From the NCBI GenBank assembly GCA_017395555.1, contig JAFPUE010000089.1, positions 1 through 55,042 on the forward strand: 55,042 nucleotides of DNA, given 5' to 3'. A model generated the notes under the pieces. The model saw nothing but the letters and a program-made list of their open reading frames with translations. It was not told the DNA's origin and did no database searches. The DNA is from Ruminiclostridium sp. (lineage in GTDB: Bacteria > Bacillota > Clostridia > Oscillospirales > Ruminococcaceae). This document shows, piece after piece, positions 17,424 to 25,170 of the stretch; position 1 is the first letter of the stretch, and every line of letters starts with the position of its first letter. The translations under genes were made by a program, and so were the position numbers.

Positions 17424-19886
17424 TCATCTTCTGCCGCGTTTGCGCTTGCCTTTTCTTATCAGGAAGAGGGAGCCTATGGCGGCTGCCGGGATTATAATGC
17501 CGGCTGCGGCACCTGTCTTGGGATTGGCTGTTTTGTTCTCGGGTGGAGCGGAGGTGTTGCCGGCGACGGGAATGTTTGCTGCCGTATTACGGCTTACCGT
17601 GCCGTAGGCACCGTTGGCGGAATCGTCCGGTTCGGCAAGCTCGGCATCTTCGCCGAAGACCTGTCCGGAAATAACTGAATCGGGATCGGTTTCCTCGCTG
17701 TCCTCGTCATCGAAAACTGGAGCGGCACTCTGCATCTGATCTCCGTAAATATAGATCACGCGGCCGTCTTCGCCGTCCTGTCCGTCCTCACCGTCACGTC
17801 CGTCTTCGCCGCGCAGGGATTCGAGCCATTCGTCCTGCGAGCCGCGGTAGCCGTTCTGTACCGCGATATCGTATGCGGACGCGCCTACGAGGGAATTGAG
17901 CCATTCCTGCTCGCTGCCGCGGAAACCGTTGCGTACCGCGATCTCATACGCGGATTCACCTGTCCTGCCGTTGGCATTTATACGGTTCACCGCTTCGTTC
18001 GCAACTGCGGAGATAAATCCGTCAATGCTGCCGTATGAGCGGATTATCCAATCGCTCGTATTGTAATAATTATTATAGTAATAATCGCGTTCGCGGCGCA
18101 GATCGTCTATCTCATACTCGATGTCTTCAAGCTGCTCTTTGAGGTCTTCGAGCTGACGCTGAAGCTCATAATTCGAGATAAGCAGCTGATTGTCTGTATA
18201 TTTCTGTGAAGCGGTAAGAGCATCTGCCCTTGCCTGATCGGCGTACTTCTGCGACGCGGTAAGTGCATCAGCCGTCGCCTGATCCGCATATCTCTGCGAT
18301 GCTGTGTATGCGTCTGTTCTTGCCTGATCCGCATACTGCTGTGAAGCAGTGAGCGCGTCGGACTTCGCCTGATCCGTGTACTTTACGGAATCGGAGTATG
18401 CCGTGCTTCCGGTCTGATCGGCGTATTGGCGCAGAGAATCGCTGAGTCCGTTCAGTACCTCGTCGAGAGTCTTGTTCGTACCGTTCAGAAAAGCGTCTGT
18501 TCTCTTGATAAAATCAAGTATCTGCGTCATCGTCACGGTGGTAACGCCGTCCGAGAGCTTGTCCTTGTAGCTGTCGATAGTGGTCAGTATCTCGGCGAGC
18601 GTGGGCTCCGCGGAGGATGTTCCCTTGAAGCGCTTCTTGACTTCGTCTATCTCCTCTGCGAGCTTCTTGAATTCCTCGCCCGTTATCCTGCTGAGGAAGT
18701 AGTTGATATTCGCGACTTGTGTACTTGAACCGTTTTCGTAGTCGTTCATTTCCTTGACGGTCTTTTCTACAAGATCTTCCCAGAGCGCTTCCTTGAGTTT
18801 GTCCGCCATTCGTTCGGAAATATCTATTCCGAACGCGCCGTAGATAGAATCGGTGATTATGTCCTGCGCGGTCTTGGTCTGCATGAGCGCTTCGGCGAGC
18901 TCCCTCTGATGCACGAGAGCTTCCGCGGTGAACACAGTCTGTCCGCTTACGGTAACCTTTGCGAGATAGTAGTCCTGCACTGCCTTGTCAACGTAGTCAA
19001 CGGAAGCATAGCGGGCGTTGCCGTTATCGTCGATTATCAGCTTTCTGATCTGCTCGGCGGCGTAGTCGATATACTCCTTGACTGTCTGATTTTCGAGATC
19101 GGACTCCGAAAATCCGAGATCGGCAAGAAGCTCCGCCTTTATTATCGGAAGCAGCTCGTTTTTGCTGAAATATTCGAGAGATTTGCTGTCGTATCCGGTA
19201 ATGTAAAGTCCCGTCGATGTGTGATCGGCAGAGGACATGGCAAACGTGAGATTCGCGTCGGGTCTGTTCTTGATATCGGTATATGATGTCTGCCCGTTGT
19301 TGAGGCTGTAAACCAGCAGCTTGTCGTTCGTCTTTACGCCGCAGCTCTCGAAAAGGCTTTCGGCGCTCGCGGAGGTTATGCTGTAATACAACGAGCCGTT
19401 ATATCCCACGCTTACGTTTTTGAGGCGAAGACAGCCTTCGCTGCCGTAGCTGCCGCCTTCGAGTGCGAGATTTATCGTGCTTCCGACATTTGCGTTAAGG
19501 AAATCCTTTGTGAGCGCGACGGTATATTTAACGTCGGGAACATCATAGATCTGATGCTCGATGGACCTAATTATCGCGGGGAAGGTCTTGTCAAGTATGG
19601 AGTAGTTGTTTGTGCAGAGCTTGTCGAACTGCTTGTTCAGAGCGTCTATCATCTCCGGGGTGAGTATGGTGTTCTCGCCCATGGGGAACAGGCTGCTTGC
19701 GTTGCTTATGTAAAGCGCCGCGGCTGCGGAGACGCGGTCATTTCTGTCCGGCAGTGAAGGATCAACTCCGGCGTAATCGGAATAGTAAAGATCCCACGCG
19801 CCGGCGGAGAATGCGAGCATAAGCGCCGACAATGTTATTGCCGCCGCAGATGTGCCTATTGACGAAACGATCTTTTTAATTTTCAT
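17424..19886 (-). CDS. Wall-anchored stalk-like surface protein with 15-residue repeats and NPKTG sorting signal
   Basis: An 820-residue exported protein. Residues 1-30 are a signal peptide (ending SAGA). Residues 31-490 form a large ectodomain I do not recognise. Residues about 502-564 hold four 15-residue repeats of the form YADQARADALTASQK, and residues about 570-610 are a heptad coiled coil rich in E, D, L and R with a YYYNNYYN patch. Two repeats of the type SAYEIAVRNGFRGSEQEWL (about 642-690) lead into five collagen-like G-x-D triplets (GEDGRDGEDGQDGED). The C-terminus is NPKTG (about 786-790), a hydrophobic span and an Arg/Lys tail, a sortase-type cell-wall sorting signal. GAAAGGA lies 10 nt before the ATG. 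Probably a fibrous adhesin or display protein; function unknown. Confidence 0.78.
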   Translation of the reverse strand: MKIKKIVSSIGTSAAAITLSALMLAFSAGAWDLYYSDYAGVDPSLPDRNDRVSAAAALYISNASSLFPMGENTILTPEMIDALNKQFDKLCTNNYSILDKTFPAIIRSIEHQIYDVPDVKYTVALTKDFLNANVGSTINLALEGGSYGSEGCLRLKNVSVGYNGSLYYSITSASAESLFESCGVKTNDKLLVYSLNNGQTSYTDIKNRPDANLTFAMSSADHTSTGLYITGYDSKSLEYFSKNELLPIIKAELLADLGFSESDLENQTVKEYIDYAAEQIRKLIIDDNGNARYASVDYVDKAVQDYYLAKVTVSGQTVFTAEALVHQRELAEALMQTKTAQDIITDSIYGAFGIDISERMADKLKEALWEDLVEKTVKEMNDYENGSSTQVANINYFLSRITGEEFKKLAEEIDEVKKRFKGTSSAEPTLAEILTTIDSYKDKLSDGVTTVTMTQILDFIKRTDAFLNGTNKTLDEVLNGLSDSLRQYADQTGSTAYSDSVKYTDQAKSDALTASQQYADQARTDAYTASQRYADQATADALTASQKYADQARADALTASQKYTDNQLLISNYELQRQLEDLKEQLEDIEYEIDDLRRERDYYYNNYYNTSDWIIRSYGSIDGFISAVANEAVNRINANGRTGESAYEIAVRNGFRGSEQEWLNSLVGASAYDIAVQNGYRGSQDEWLESLRGEDGRDGEDGQDGEDGRVIYIYGDQMQSAAPVFDDEDSEETDPDSVISGQVFGEDAELAEPDDSANGAYGTVSRNTAANIPVAGNTSAPPENKTANPKTGAAAGIIIPAAAIGSLFLIRKGKRKRGRR
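18196..18378. repeat. 45-bp tandem coding repeat (4 units)
   Basis: Four in-frame 45-bp units within the stalk protein gene. Codons differ between units, so selection on the protein rather than recent slippage maintains them. Confidence 0.8.
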
Positions 19887-19990
19887 TCAAAAGCCGTCCT
19901 TTCAAATAAAAACAGATTATGGTTAAGTCACAAATTACCGAATACCGAAACGATTCAGATCGCGCGCTTTGCGCGCACCTTAATTATCAA

Positions 19991-20527
19991 TTATAAATCT
20001 ATTTCTCCGAGTCTTGTGCGGCAGTAGAAATCCGAGCGCTTGGCTTTTGCTCTTATTCTCGAACCGATGAAGAACAATACCGTAAATGCGGCAAATACCG
20101 CGAAGGAGATCATGTGTGTCTCGCCGTCTCCGGCAATAAGCCGTATCGGGCGGAGTATAACCGATGTACACAGATCGGAAAGCATTTTCTGTATCTCGGT
20201 AGCCTGTGCGGCTTCGGCAGTGCCGGGCAGCAGCACCAGAACATACGGAAATATCAGATACAGACCCGAAAACAGGATAAAGAACCATTGCCTGCAAAAT
20301 CCCGCAAGCACCGACGCCTGCGCCCAGACTATACACATTACGACGAGAGACGCGTATCTGAGGAACGCATCTTCTCCGCCGGAGAACAGTCCCGCCGCTA
20401 TGCCGGACATCAGACAAACGGATATCTGTGAAACAAGGCTTGTAGAAAAGAAAACAGCCAGTCTGCCGCGCATAAATTCCGCGGCTTCCGGAGATCTGTC
20501 CGCAAGTCTGTCAACATATCTCATCAT
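19991..20527 (-). CDS. Membrane protein of unknown function
   Basis: A 178-residue protein with about four hydrophobic spans (for example LVSQISVCLMSGIAAGLF and WFFILFSGLYLIFPYVLVLL) and a basic C-terminal tail. I recognise no family. The start codon overlaps the stop of the upstream polymerase-like gene by 4 nt (ATGA), so the two are coupled, and it is the last gene of the BY-kinase/EpsG-like unit. The role is presumably in cell-surface polysaccharide work, by context only. Confidence 0.7.
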   Translation of the reverse strand: MMRYVDRLADRSPEAAEFMRGRLAVFFSTSLVSQISVCLMSGIAAGLFSGGEDAFLRYASLVVMCIVWAQASVLAGFCRQWFFILFSGLYLIFPYVLVLLPGTAEAAQATEIQKMLSDLCTSVILRPIRLIAGDGETHMISFAVFAAFTVLFFIGSRIRAKAKRSDFYCRTRLGEIDL

Positions 20528-21612
20528 ACGGGGATCACCGCCTTCAGTGCAGTATCATACCGCTCTGCTCCGAAGTCTCCGGCGAACACAAAGCAAACGC
20601 ATACCGCGGTCACGAGAACTCCGCAGGCTATGCGGAAAGTTCTTCCCGCTGTCTTTTTTTTCTGCGGGAACATTATCACCGTGAATTTCTGACCGATAGC
20701 GAAAGCGTCCGGTATCACCGGTATTACCGACTGCATCAGCAGTATCAGTGCAAGTCCGAACAGCCTGTCGTCGAATACCGATGCCGCAGCGAACAGTGCG
20801 CCGCATACCGTTTCGGACACAAGCAGCTCGTTGCGCTTGCTGCGGTTCACGAGCATAGGCTTCATTGCCGCGGCTCCCGCTCCGACAAGAACTATTATCA
20901 GCGCACACGGCAGGGAAATGCTGCCGAATGCGTATCTGCCCGCGCCGAACATTTCATACAGCGCACCCGTCAGTCCCGTGAAGATCACAGCCGAGGCTGC
21001 AAGCACAAACGATCTGAGCGTGGACATATATATGTTTTCCGAAAACAACAGGATATAGAAGAATATCGGTATCACCGCCGCTGCGTCGAAGCAAGCGGCA
21101 AACAGCATAACTGCCGTAAAACGGAAAAATCGCTTTTCTTCAATATATTTCGACGCGAACACGCCGATAAGTGCCGCCGTGAAAGCGCAGGAGCTCACAA
21201 AATACGCGGGTATAAAGCAAGCCGTAAGCACAACTCCCGCCGCGTACGGTGTTTCACATCTGTAAAATACAACGGCTGCCGCAAGAAGCGACTGTATCAC
21301 CGCCATAACAAGCGGAAAAATGTTTGTCTGTGCCGGAAATGCCGAACACAGCTTTATCAGCAGAGACATGGCGGGCGGCGCATTTATTATCGGGATATCG
21401 TCATACGGGATATACTGTTCCGCCGCACTTATTATTTCGTACCTCTGCGCCTCGTCCCCGACGGGACCTCCGAGTGCGCATATCCCGCAAACGGCGAATA
21501 CCGCAGCGCCCGTAATTATGCTGAAAACGAGCCTGTTACTGTGTATTGAACACAGCGCGGCGATCCCCATTAACAGGAGGGGGATAAATACAAGAACCAA
21601 ACTACCGGACAT
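20524..21612 (-). CDS. Multi-pass membrane protein, EpsG/Wzy-like polysaccharide polymerase candidate
   Basis: A 362-residue protein with about ten hydrophobic spans. An early extracellular-type loop has GDEAQRYEIISAAEQY, resembling the D-x-x-x-Y region of EpsG-type exopolysaccharide polymerases. The identification is tentative and rests partly on context: it begins 2 nt after the stop of a capsule-type tyrosine kinase and overlaps the next membrane protein by 4 nt. No glycosyltransferase lies nearby, so this is not a full polysaccharide locus. Confidence 0.55.
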   Translation of the reverse strand: MSGSLVLVFIPLLLMGIAALCSIHSNRLVFSIITGAAVFAVCGICALGGPVGDEAQRYEIISAAEQYIPYDDIPIINAPPAMSLLIKLCSAFPAQTNIFPLVMAVIQSLLAAAVVFYRCETPYAAGVVLTACFIPAYFVSSCAFTAALIGVFASKYIEEKRFFRFTAVMLFAACFDAAAVIPIFFYILLFSENIYMSTLRSFVLAASAVIFTGLTGALYEMFGAGRYAFGSISLPCALIIVLVGAGAAAMKPMLVNRSKRNELLVSETVCGALFAAASVFDDRLFGLALILLMQSVIPVIPDAFAIGQKFTVIMFPQKKKTAGRTFRIACGVLVTAVCVCFVFAGDFGAERYDTALKAVIPV

Positions 21613-21614
21613 AC

Positions 21615-22355
21615 CTAAATATCATCATAAGCCGTTTCTCCCTCATGATCGCCGGGAAGATCGGCATTTTCCTCGATCGAACTTTTATAGTCACTGCTTC
21701 TGTCGTATTTGAGAGAGCAGTATGTTTTTATTATGCCGAAAAACTTCGCTTTTGAAAGCGATATTGTGGAAAGCGCGGCTTTCAGATCGGCGTGCGTTGT
21801 CAGATTTTCGCGGACGACAAGTGCCGTGCCTCCGGTATAACCGCCGAACAGCAGCGAGTCGTTCGCAATGCACAGCGGCGGAGTATCTATCACGATGTAG
21901 TCGTAGTAATCGTACAGCAGCCGCACGAGCCTTTCCGTTTCGGCGCTCCCGAGCATATCGGAAGGGCTTTTCACTCCGGGGCCGGCAGGCATAACGTGGA
22001 AATTGTTGCGCACATCGACGCATATTCCGCTGTAAACATCGCTTTCGCCTGTGAGAATGGTGCTGAGCCCGAAATGGTTTTTCAGGCGGAGCATATCGTG
22101 TATCCCGGCTCCGCGCATATCCGCGTCAATAAGCAGCACCCGCTTGTCGAGACGGCTTATCATAATTGCGAGGTTTACCGCCGTGGTGGTTTTTCCCTCG
22201 CCGCGATTCTGGCTTGTGACAACGACGGATTTATAGGCGCAGGATTCCAGCGACGCGATGACATTTGCGCGTATTTTTGAATACGCTTCGGTAATAATAA
22301 ACGGTGTATTCTCGTTAAGGATAAACTGTCGTGTAACAGGGTCAAAGCCTTGCAA
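21615..22355 (-). CDS. Bacterial tyrosine kinase (BY-kinase), CpsD/CapB-like
   Basis: About 246 residues. BY-kinases autophosphorylate on a C-terminal tyrosine cluster and control capsule or exopolysaccharide polymerisation at the membrane. Visible: Walker A SQNRGEGKTT, Walker A' VLLIDADMRG and Walker B YIVIDTPP, preceded by the EAYSKIRAN region. The C-terminal tail has only scattered tyrosines (for example KYDRSSDY and TAYDD), fewer than classic CpsD. I favour the TTG start at 22355 because AAAGGAG lies 10 nt upstream; the ATG at 22394 has no SD and lies only about 10 nt from the predicted transcription start. The transmembrane activator (CpsC/Wzz) that BY-kinases normally need is not in the window. 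Confidence 0.83.
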   Translation of the reverse strand: MQGFDPVTRQFILNENTPFIITEAYSKIRANVIASLESCAYKSVVVTSQNRGEGKTTTAVNLAIMISRLDKRVLLIDADMRGAGIHDMLRLKNHFGLSTILTGESDVYSGICVDVRNNFHVMPAGPGVKSPSDMLGSAETERLVRLLYDYYDYIVIDTPPLCIANDSLLFGGYTGGTALVVRENLTTHADLKAALSTISLSKAKFFGIIKTYCSLKYDRSSDYKSSIEENADLPGDHEGETAYDDI

Positions 22356-22410
22356 TATATAGCTTCTCCTTTCGCGTGGGATACTGCCGGTCATACTGCC
22401 GCATACTATA

Positions 22411-22439
22411 ATTATAATCCAATATTCACGTTTTGTCAA
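22411..22439 (-). promoter_or_regulatory. Promoter of BY-kinase unit
   Basis: TTGACA (22434-22439), 17 bp, TATAAT (22411-22416) on the minus strand. Confidence 0.85.
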
Positions 22440-22470
22440 TATGTGAACAGAAAAATAATCGGTGATAGAG

Positions 22471-22830
22471 ATGAAAAATATTTCCAAGACTTATGCTGCT
22501 GCAGCGGGTCTCGCGGGCGGGATATTAAACGGGATCTTCGGTGCGGGAGGCGGTTCCGTGACGGTGCCGATACTTGAACTCGGAGGCACCGACGCGAAGA
22601 CGAGCCACGCCGTCTCGGTAGCTGTGATTTTCTTTATAAGCATAGTGACCGCGTTCGGCTGTATTTTCACGGGTCACGCGCCGTTCGACACGGTGAAGCA
22701 GCTTCTTCCTGCCGGCATAGCGGGAGCCGCCGCAGGCGCGTTTATTCTCAGAAAAGTTGACAACGACATACTGCGCCGTATTTTCGGTGCGCTGCTGATC
22801 TATTCAGGAGGGAGGATGTTTTTCGCGTGA
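22471..22830 (+). CDS. Half-size TauE/SafE membrane permease, first subunit
   Basis: A 119-residue, four-span protein matching one half of a TauE/SafE (sulfite/organosulfonate exporter) family permease: AGLAGGILNGIFGAGGGSVTVPIL is the family's glycine-rich first motif. Full-length members have eight spans; here the next gene supplies a second half, so the pair probably forms a heterodimer. The ATG at 22471 follows GGTGA; a GTG 9 nt upstream is also open. The stop overlaps the next start by 4 nt. Substrate unknown. Confidence 0.82.
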   Translation: MKNISKTYAAAAGLAGGILNGIFGAGGGSVTVPILELGGTDAKTSHAVSVAVIFFISIVTAFGCIFTGHAPFDTVKQLLPAGIAGAAAGAFILRKVDNDILRRIFGALLIYSGGRMFFA

Positions 22831-23285
22831 ACGGATATATTGGTCTCGCAGCCGGGTTTCTTGCGGGAATGTGTGCCGCGATGGGGCTTGGCGGCGGCTT
22901 TGTGCTGATGATATATTTAACGTGGGCGGGAATATCCGCACCCGACGCAAAAGCCGCGAATCTGCTTTTTTTCATTCCGGTAGCGCTCGTCTCTATGCTG
23001 ATAAATCACAAGTCTGGACTGACCGATCGGCACATAATCCCGTATGCCGCCGCCGCCGGCTCAATAGGAGCAGTGATCGGACTTCTCCTCTCCGACGTGC
23101 TTGACAGTTCCCTGCTGAAAAATGTTTTCGCCGCTCTGCTGATCGCCGTCGGTCTCCGTGAGCTCTTCCACAGAAAACGCTCTGCTCCGTCGAGAGGAGT
23201 CGAGAGGTTTGAGAGATTTCAGAGAGGGGGCTCTGCCCCCCAACCCCCGCAAGCCCCCTTTGAAAAAGGGGGCTTGACACCCTAA
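22827..23285 (+). CDS. Half-size TauE/SafE membrane permease, second subunit, with repeat-derived tail
   Basis: A 152-residue protein starting with GTG inside the stop of its partner (GTGA overlap). The first 115 residues are the other TauE/SafE half (GFLAGMCAAMGLGGGFVLMIYL) with four spans. From about residue 130 the reading frame runs into an intergenic repeat, so the tail (ending FEKGGLTP) and the stop codon are supplied by that repeat and are unlikely to be part of the original protein. Confidence 0.8.
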   Translation: MNGYIGLAAGFLAGMCAAMGLGGGFVLMIYLTWAGISAPDAKAANLLFFIPVALVSMLINHKSGLTDRHIIPYAAAAGSIGAVIGLLLSDVLDSSLLKNVFAALLIAVGLRELFHRKRSAPSRGVERFERFQRGGSAPQPPQAPFEKGGLTP

Positions 23286-23288
23286 ACC
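23211..23288. repeat. GC-rich intergenic repeat, copy 1
   Basis: Two adjacent hairpins: gggggctctgcccccc and a strong aagccccctttgaaaaagg-type stem (23250-23275). Its core also occurs at 26953-27017 (shared cccgcaagccc, aaaaaggg, gcttga and cctaaacc). It supplies the 3' end of the second TauE/SafE gene. Confidence 0.82.
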
Positions 23289-23291
23289 AAT

Positions 23292-23405
23292 GCAGTATTT
23301 CAGAGCGCTCTGCTATGGGCGACTCTCATAGAAATGCAGTGGGGTTGGTAGAGATTCTGTTGTTGAATAACAAGAAAACAGCTTGCTATGAAATTCACAG
23401 CAAGC
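23292..23405. repeat. Inverted-repeat copy B
   Basis: Reverse complement of copy A at 17283-17396. The hairpin lies at 23376-23403 and can end transcription in either direction. Confidence 0.9.
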
Positions 23406-23423
23406 CGATTTTTGTACTCACAT

Positions 23424-23485
23424 TTGAATCTCGTCACGATGCAAATGTGTCGCCGAAGGTTACTCCAAAATTATCATTTACTAAT
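23424..23485. repeat. Intergenic repeat (tcgtcacgat family), copy 1
   Basis: Shares gaat-t-tcgtcacgat, ccgaagg, ac-cca and aattat-catt blocks with 27163-27235. No gene is seen in either copy. Confidence 0.65.
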
Positions 23486-23491
23486 TAAAAC

Positions 23492-23526
23492 AAAAACTGC
23501 TTACCGCGATTATCACGGTAAGCAGT
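23492..23526 (-). terminator. Terminator of the SCP2/H1-like gene
   Basis: Minus-strand hairpin ctgcttaccg/cggtaagcag (23496-23526) followed by a T-run (23492-23496). Confidence 0.85.
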
Positions 23527-23539
23527 TCTGTCATAAAAC

Positions 23540-24097
23540 TTATTTTGTTGCCTTGGGCTTTCTGCCGGGCTTCTTTGCTTCAGCCTTGGGAGCCTCTGCC
23601 TTGGGAGCTTCAGCAGCCTTGGGTGTTTCAACAGCCTTCGGAGCCTCTGCCTTTTCTGCCTTTGCAGGAGCAGCCTTCTTAGCAGCAGGAGCCTTCTTTG
23701 CAGCAGTAGCAGCCTTCTTAGCGGGTGTCTTGGCATCTGCCTTCTTCGCAGCAGCCTTCTTGGGAGCTATTGCGTCGAAGATAGCTGCACAACCGGGTTC
23801 ATTGTCAATAACAACGAGCTTGCCGGACTTGAGAGCAGCCTTAGCTGTTGTCTTGCCTTCAACAAGAGCTGCGAAGGTGTCAGCATCAGCTTCAAATATA
23901 GCGGTGTGATCGTCATAGCTGAAATTTTCTACTGCAAGTCTGGTGTAGCCTTCCTTGAATTCAACATAAAAAATTCCGGCAGCGTCTCCCGTTACATTAA
24001 ACTGAAATGCAAAGGAACCTTCAAACTTCGAGGTGTCAGTCTTCTGAATTGTTTTCTTCAGGCTTTCGTAAGCCTTTTCGTAAGCTGATTTAGCCAT
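23540..24097 (-). CDS. SCP2-like sterol-carrier fold protein with histone-H1-like tail
   Basis: A 185-residue protein. Residues 1-108 resemble the SCP2 fold, which binds lipids in a hydrophobic tunnel: note FEADADTFAALVEGKTTAKAALKSGKLVV, the usual end of that domain. Residues about 112-185 are almost only Ala, Lys, Pro and Glu, with KKAAAKK and PAKKAA runs and a final PGRKPK, like bacterial histone-H1 homologues and AT-hook tails. The tail should bind nucleic acid or polyanions. The ATG at 24097 follows AAGGAAGGA by 7 nt. The combination is unusual; a role at the nucleoid or on storage granules is conceivable but not shown. Confidence 0.75.
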   Translation of the reverse strand: MAKSAYEKAYESLKKTIQKTDTSKFEGSFAFQFNVTGDAAGIFYVEFKEGYTRLAVENFSYDDHTAIFEADADTFAALVEGKTTAKAALKSGKLVVIDNEPGCAAIFDAIAPKKAAAKKADAKTPAKKAATAAKKAPAAKKAAPAKAEKAEAPKAVETPKAAEAPKAEAPKAEAKKPGRKPKATK

Positions 24098-24720
24098 CTT
24101 GATTTCCTTCCTTTTTTTGAGATAAAACACGGGCAGATGCACCGTTATTTTTTTCGTGATTATTATATCACATATTTTTGGCAAATTCAAGCAATTTTAA
24201 ACATTTTTTTGCAAGTTAGTGCAATGTGTTTAAAAAATAACGAATTTTATTGTGCGATTAGTCATTTATGTACTACGATTTATGCCGTTTTCCGGTTTGC
24301 TGTATGTGATTCGTGCTTGTTTCGACGTTATTTGCACGTTTGGATTTTGAAATGATATAACCGAAATTATGAATTTTCAATTTTTAAAATTACTGTTTTT
24401 CAATCAAAAAATCATTGTTTTTGCAATTGAAAATTACGCTGTTTTTATACCGGTATTTTTAAAATTCCGATTGATTTTTGCAATTGAATTTTTGTTTTTA
24501 TCAACGCCGAAAAAAGGGAAAAACACATATTATATTTTTGCGATTTTTAATTGATATTGCAGACTGCAATATCAATTGCCGCGAATTTTCGGGACATTTC
24601 CCGAATAATATTAATTGATAAGATCGTGCTGTTAATTTAATTGATTCGTAAAAACAAAAACCTTCAATAATTTTTAAAATTGCAGCATGATCTGCGAAAA
24701 AACAAATAACGGAGGCGCTT
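24098..24720. other. 623-bp gene-free AT-rich region with palindromes
   Basis: No gene on either strand is convincing. The left end holds the SCP2/H1 promoter. The rest is very AT-rich and contains a near-perfect 29-bp palindrome (24549-24577), a ttcggga/tcccgaa hairpin (24588-24605), several aattga or tcaatt elements and three atttttaaaatt blocks. Confidence 0.75.
24162..24190 (-). promoter_or_regulatory. Promoter of SCP2/H1-like gene
   Basis: TTGAAT (24185-24190), 17 bp, TATAAT (24162-24167), TGTGA before the -10. Confidence 0.8.
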
Positions 24721-25008
24721 ATGCTCTGCACATTCGATGACATCAGGAACAAAGAAATAATAAACATAAAAAGCGGGATAAAAATGGGATATGCGGACGA
24801 CGTTGAATTTGATACCGCAACAGCAAAAATTTGCAGAATCGTGATTTTCGGAAAAGCAAGATTATTCGGACTGCTCGGCAGAGAGGATGACCTTTCCGTC
24901 TGCTGGAGCGATATAGAAATTATTGGAGAGGATACTATCCTCGTGAGCTGTGAAGTGCCTGTGCGTACAAAAAGGGGTGGCGGATTTGTGAAAAATTTGT
25001 TAAAATAG
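24721..25008 (+). CDS. YlmC/YmxH-family sporulation protein (PRC-barrel-like)
   Basis: A 95-residue protein with the family opening LCTFDDIRNKEIINIKSGIKMGYADDVEFD, then FGLLGREDDLSVCWSDIEIIGEDTILV. YlmC/YmxH proteins are small PRC-barrel-type proteins linked to sporulation in Bacillus and Clostridia; the molecular role is unknown. GGAGG lies 6 nt before the ATG. It sits alone, upstream of the rpsB promoter. Confidence 0.87.
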   Translation: MLCTFDDIRNKEIINIKSGIKMGYADDVEFDTATAKICRIVIFGKARLFGLLGREDDLSVCWSDIEIIGEDTILVSCEVPVRTKRGGGFVKNLLK

Positions 25009-25023
25009 CCGAAAAGAAAAATA

Positions 25024-25052
25024 TTGTAAACAACGCCATTATGTGCTATAAT
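25024..25052 (+). promoter_or_regulatory. Promoter of rpsB-tsf
   Basis: TTGTAA (25024-25029), 17 bp, TATAAT (25047-25052), TGTGC before the -10. The leader of about 110 nt contains a ccgtc/gacgg hairpin near 25103. Confidence 0.78.
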
Positions 25053-25170
25053 ATTAAGGCTATACAGCAAATCCACATGCGTGCTATAAACGCTGGCGGT
25101 GCCGTCATCGACGGGGATCGGCGTGTTCAGCAGGCAGAGGAAAAAAACTAAATTTAGGAGGATACACAAA

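Noticed and set aside
18196..18378. Regular 45-bp repeats considered as a CRISPR array
   Set aside because: They are in-frame coding repeats with no spacers.
24501..25169. Antisense open frame over the ylmC-like gene
   Set aside because: The sense gene has family motifs and a good SD; the antisense product is low-complexity and includes AT-rich intergenic sequence.
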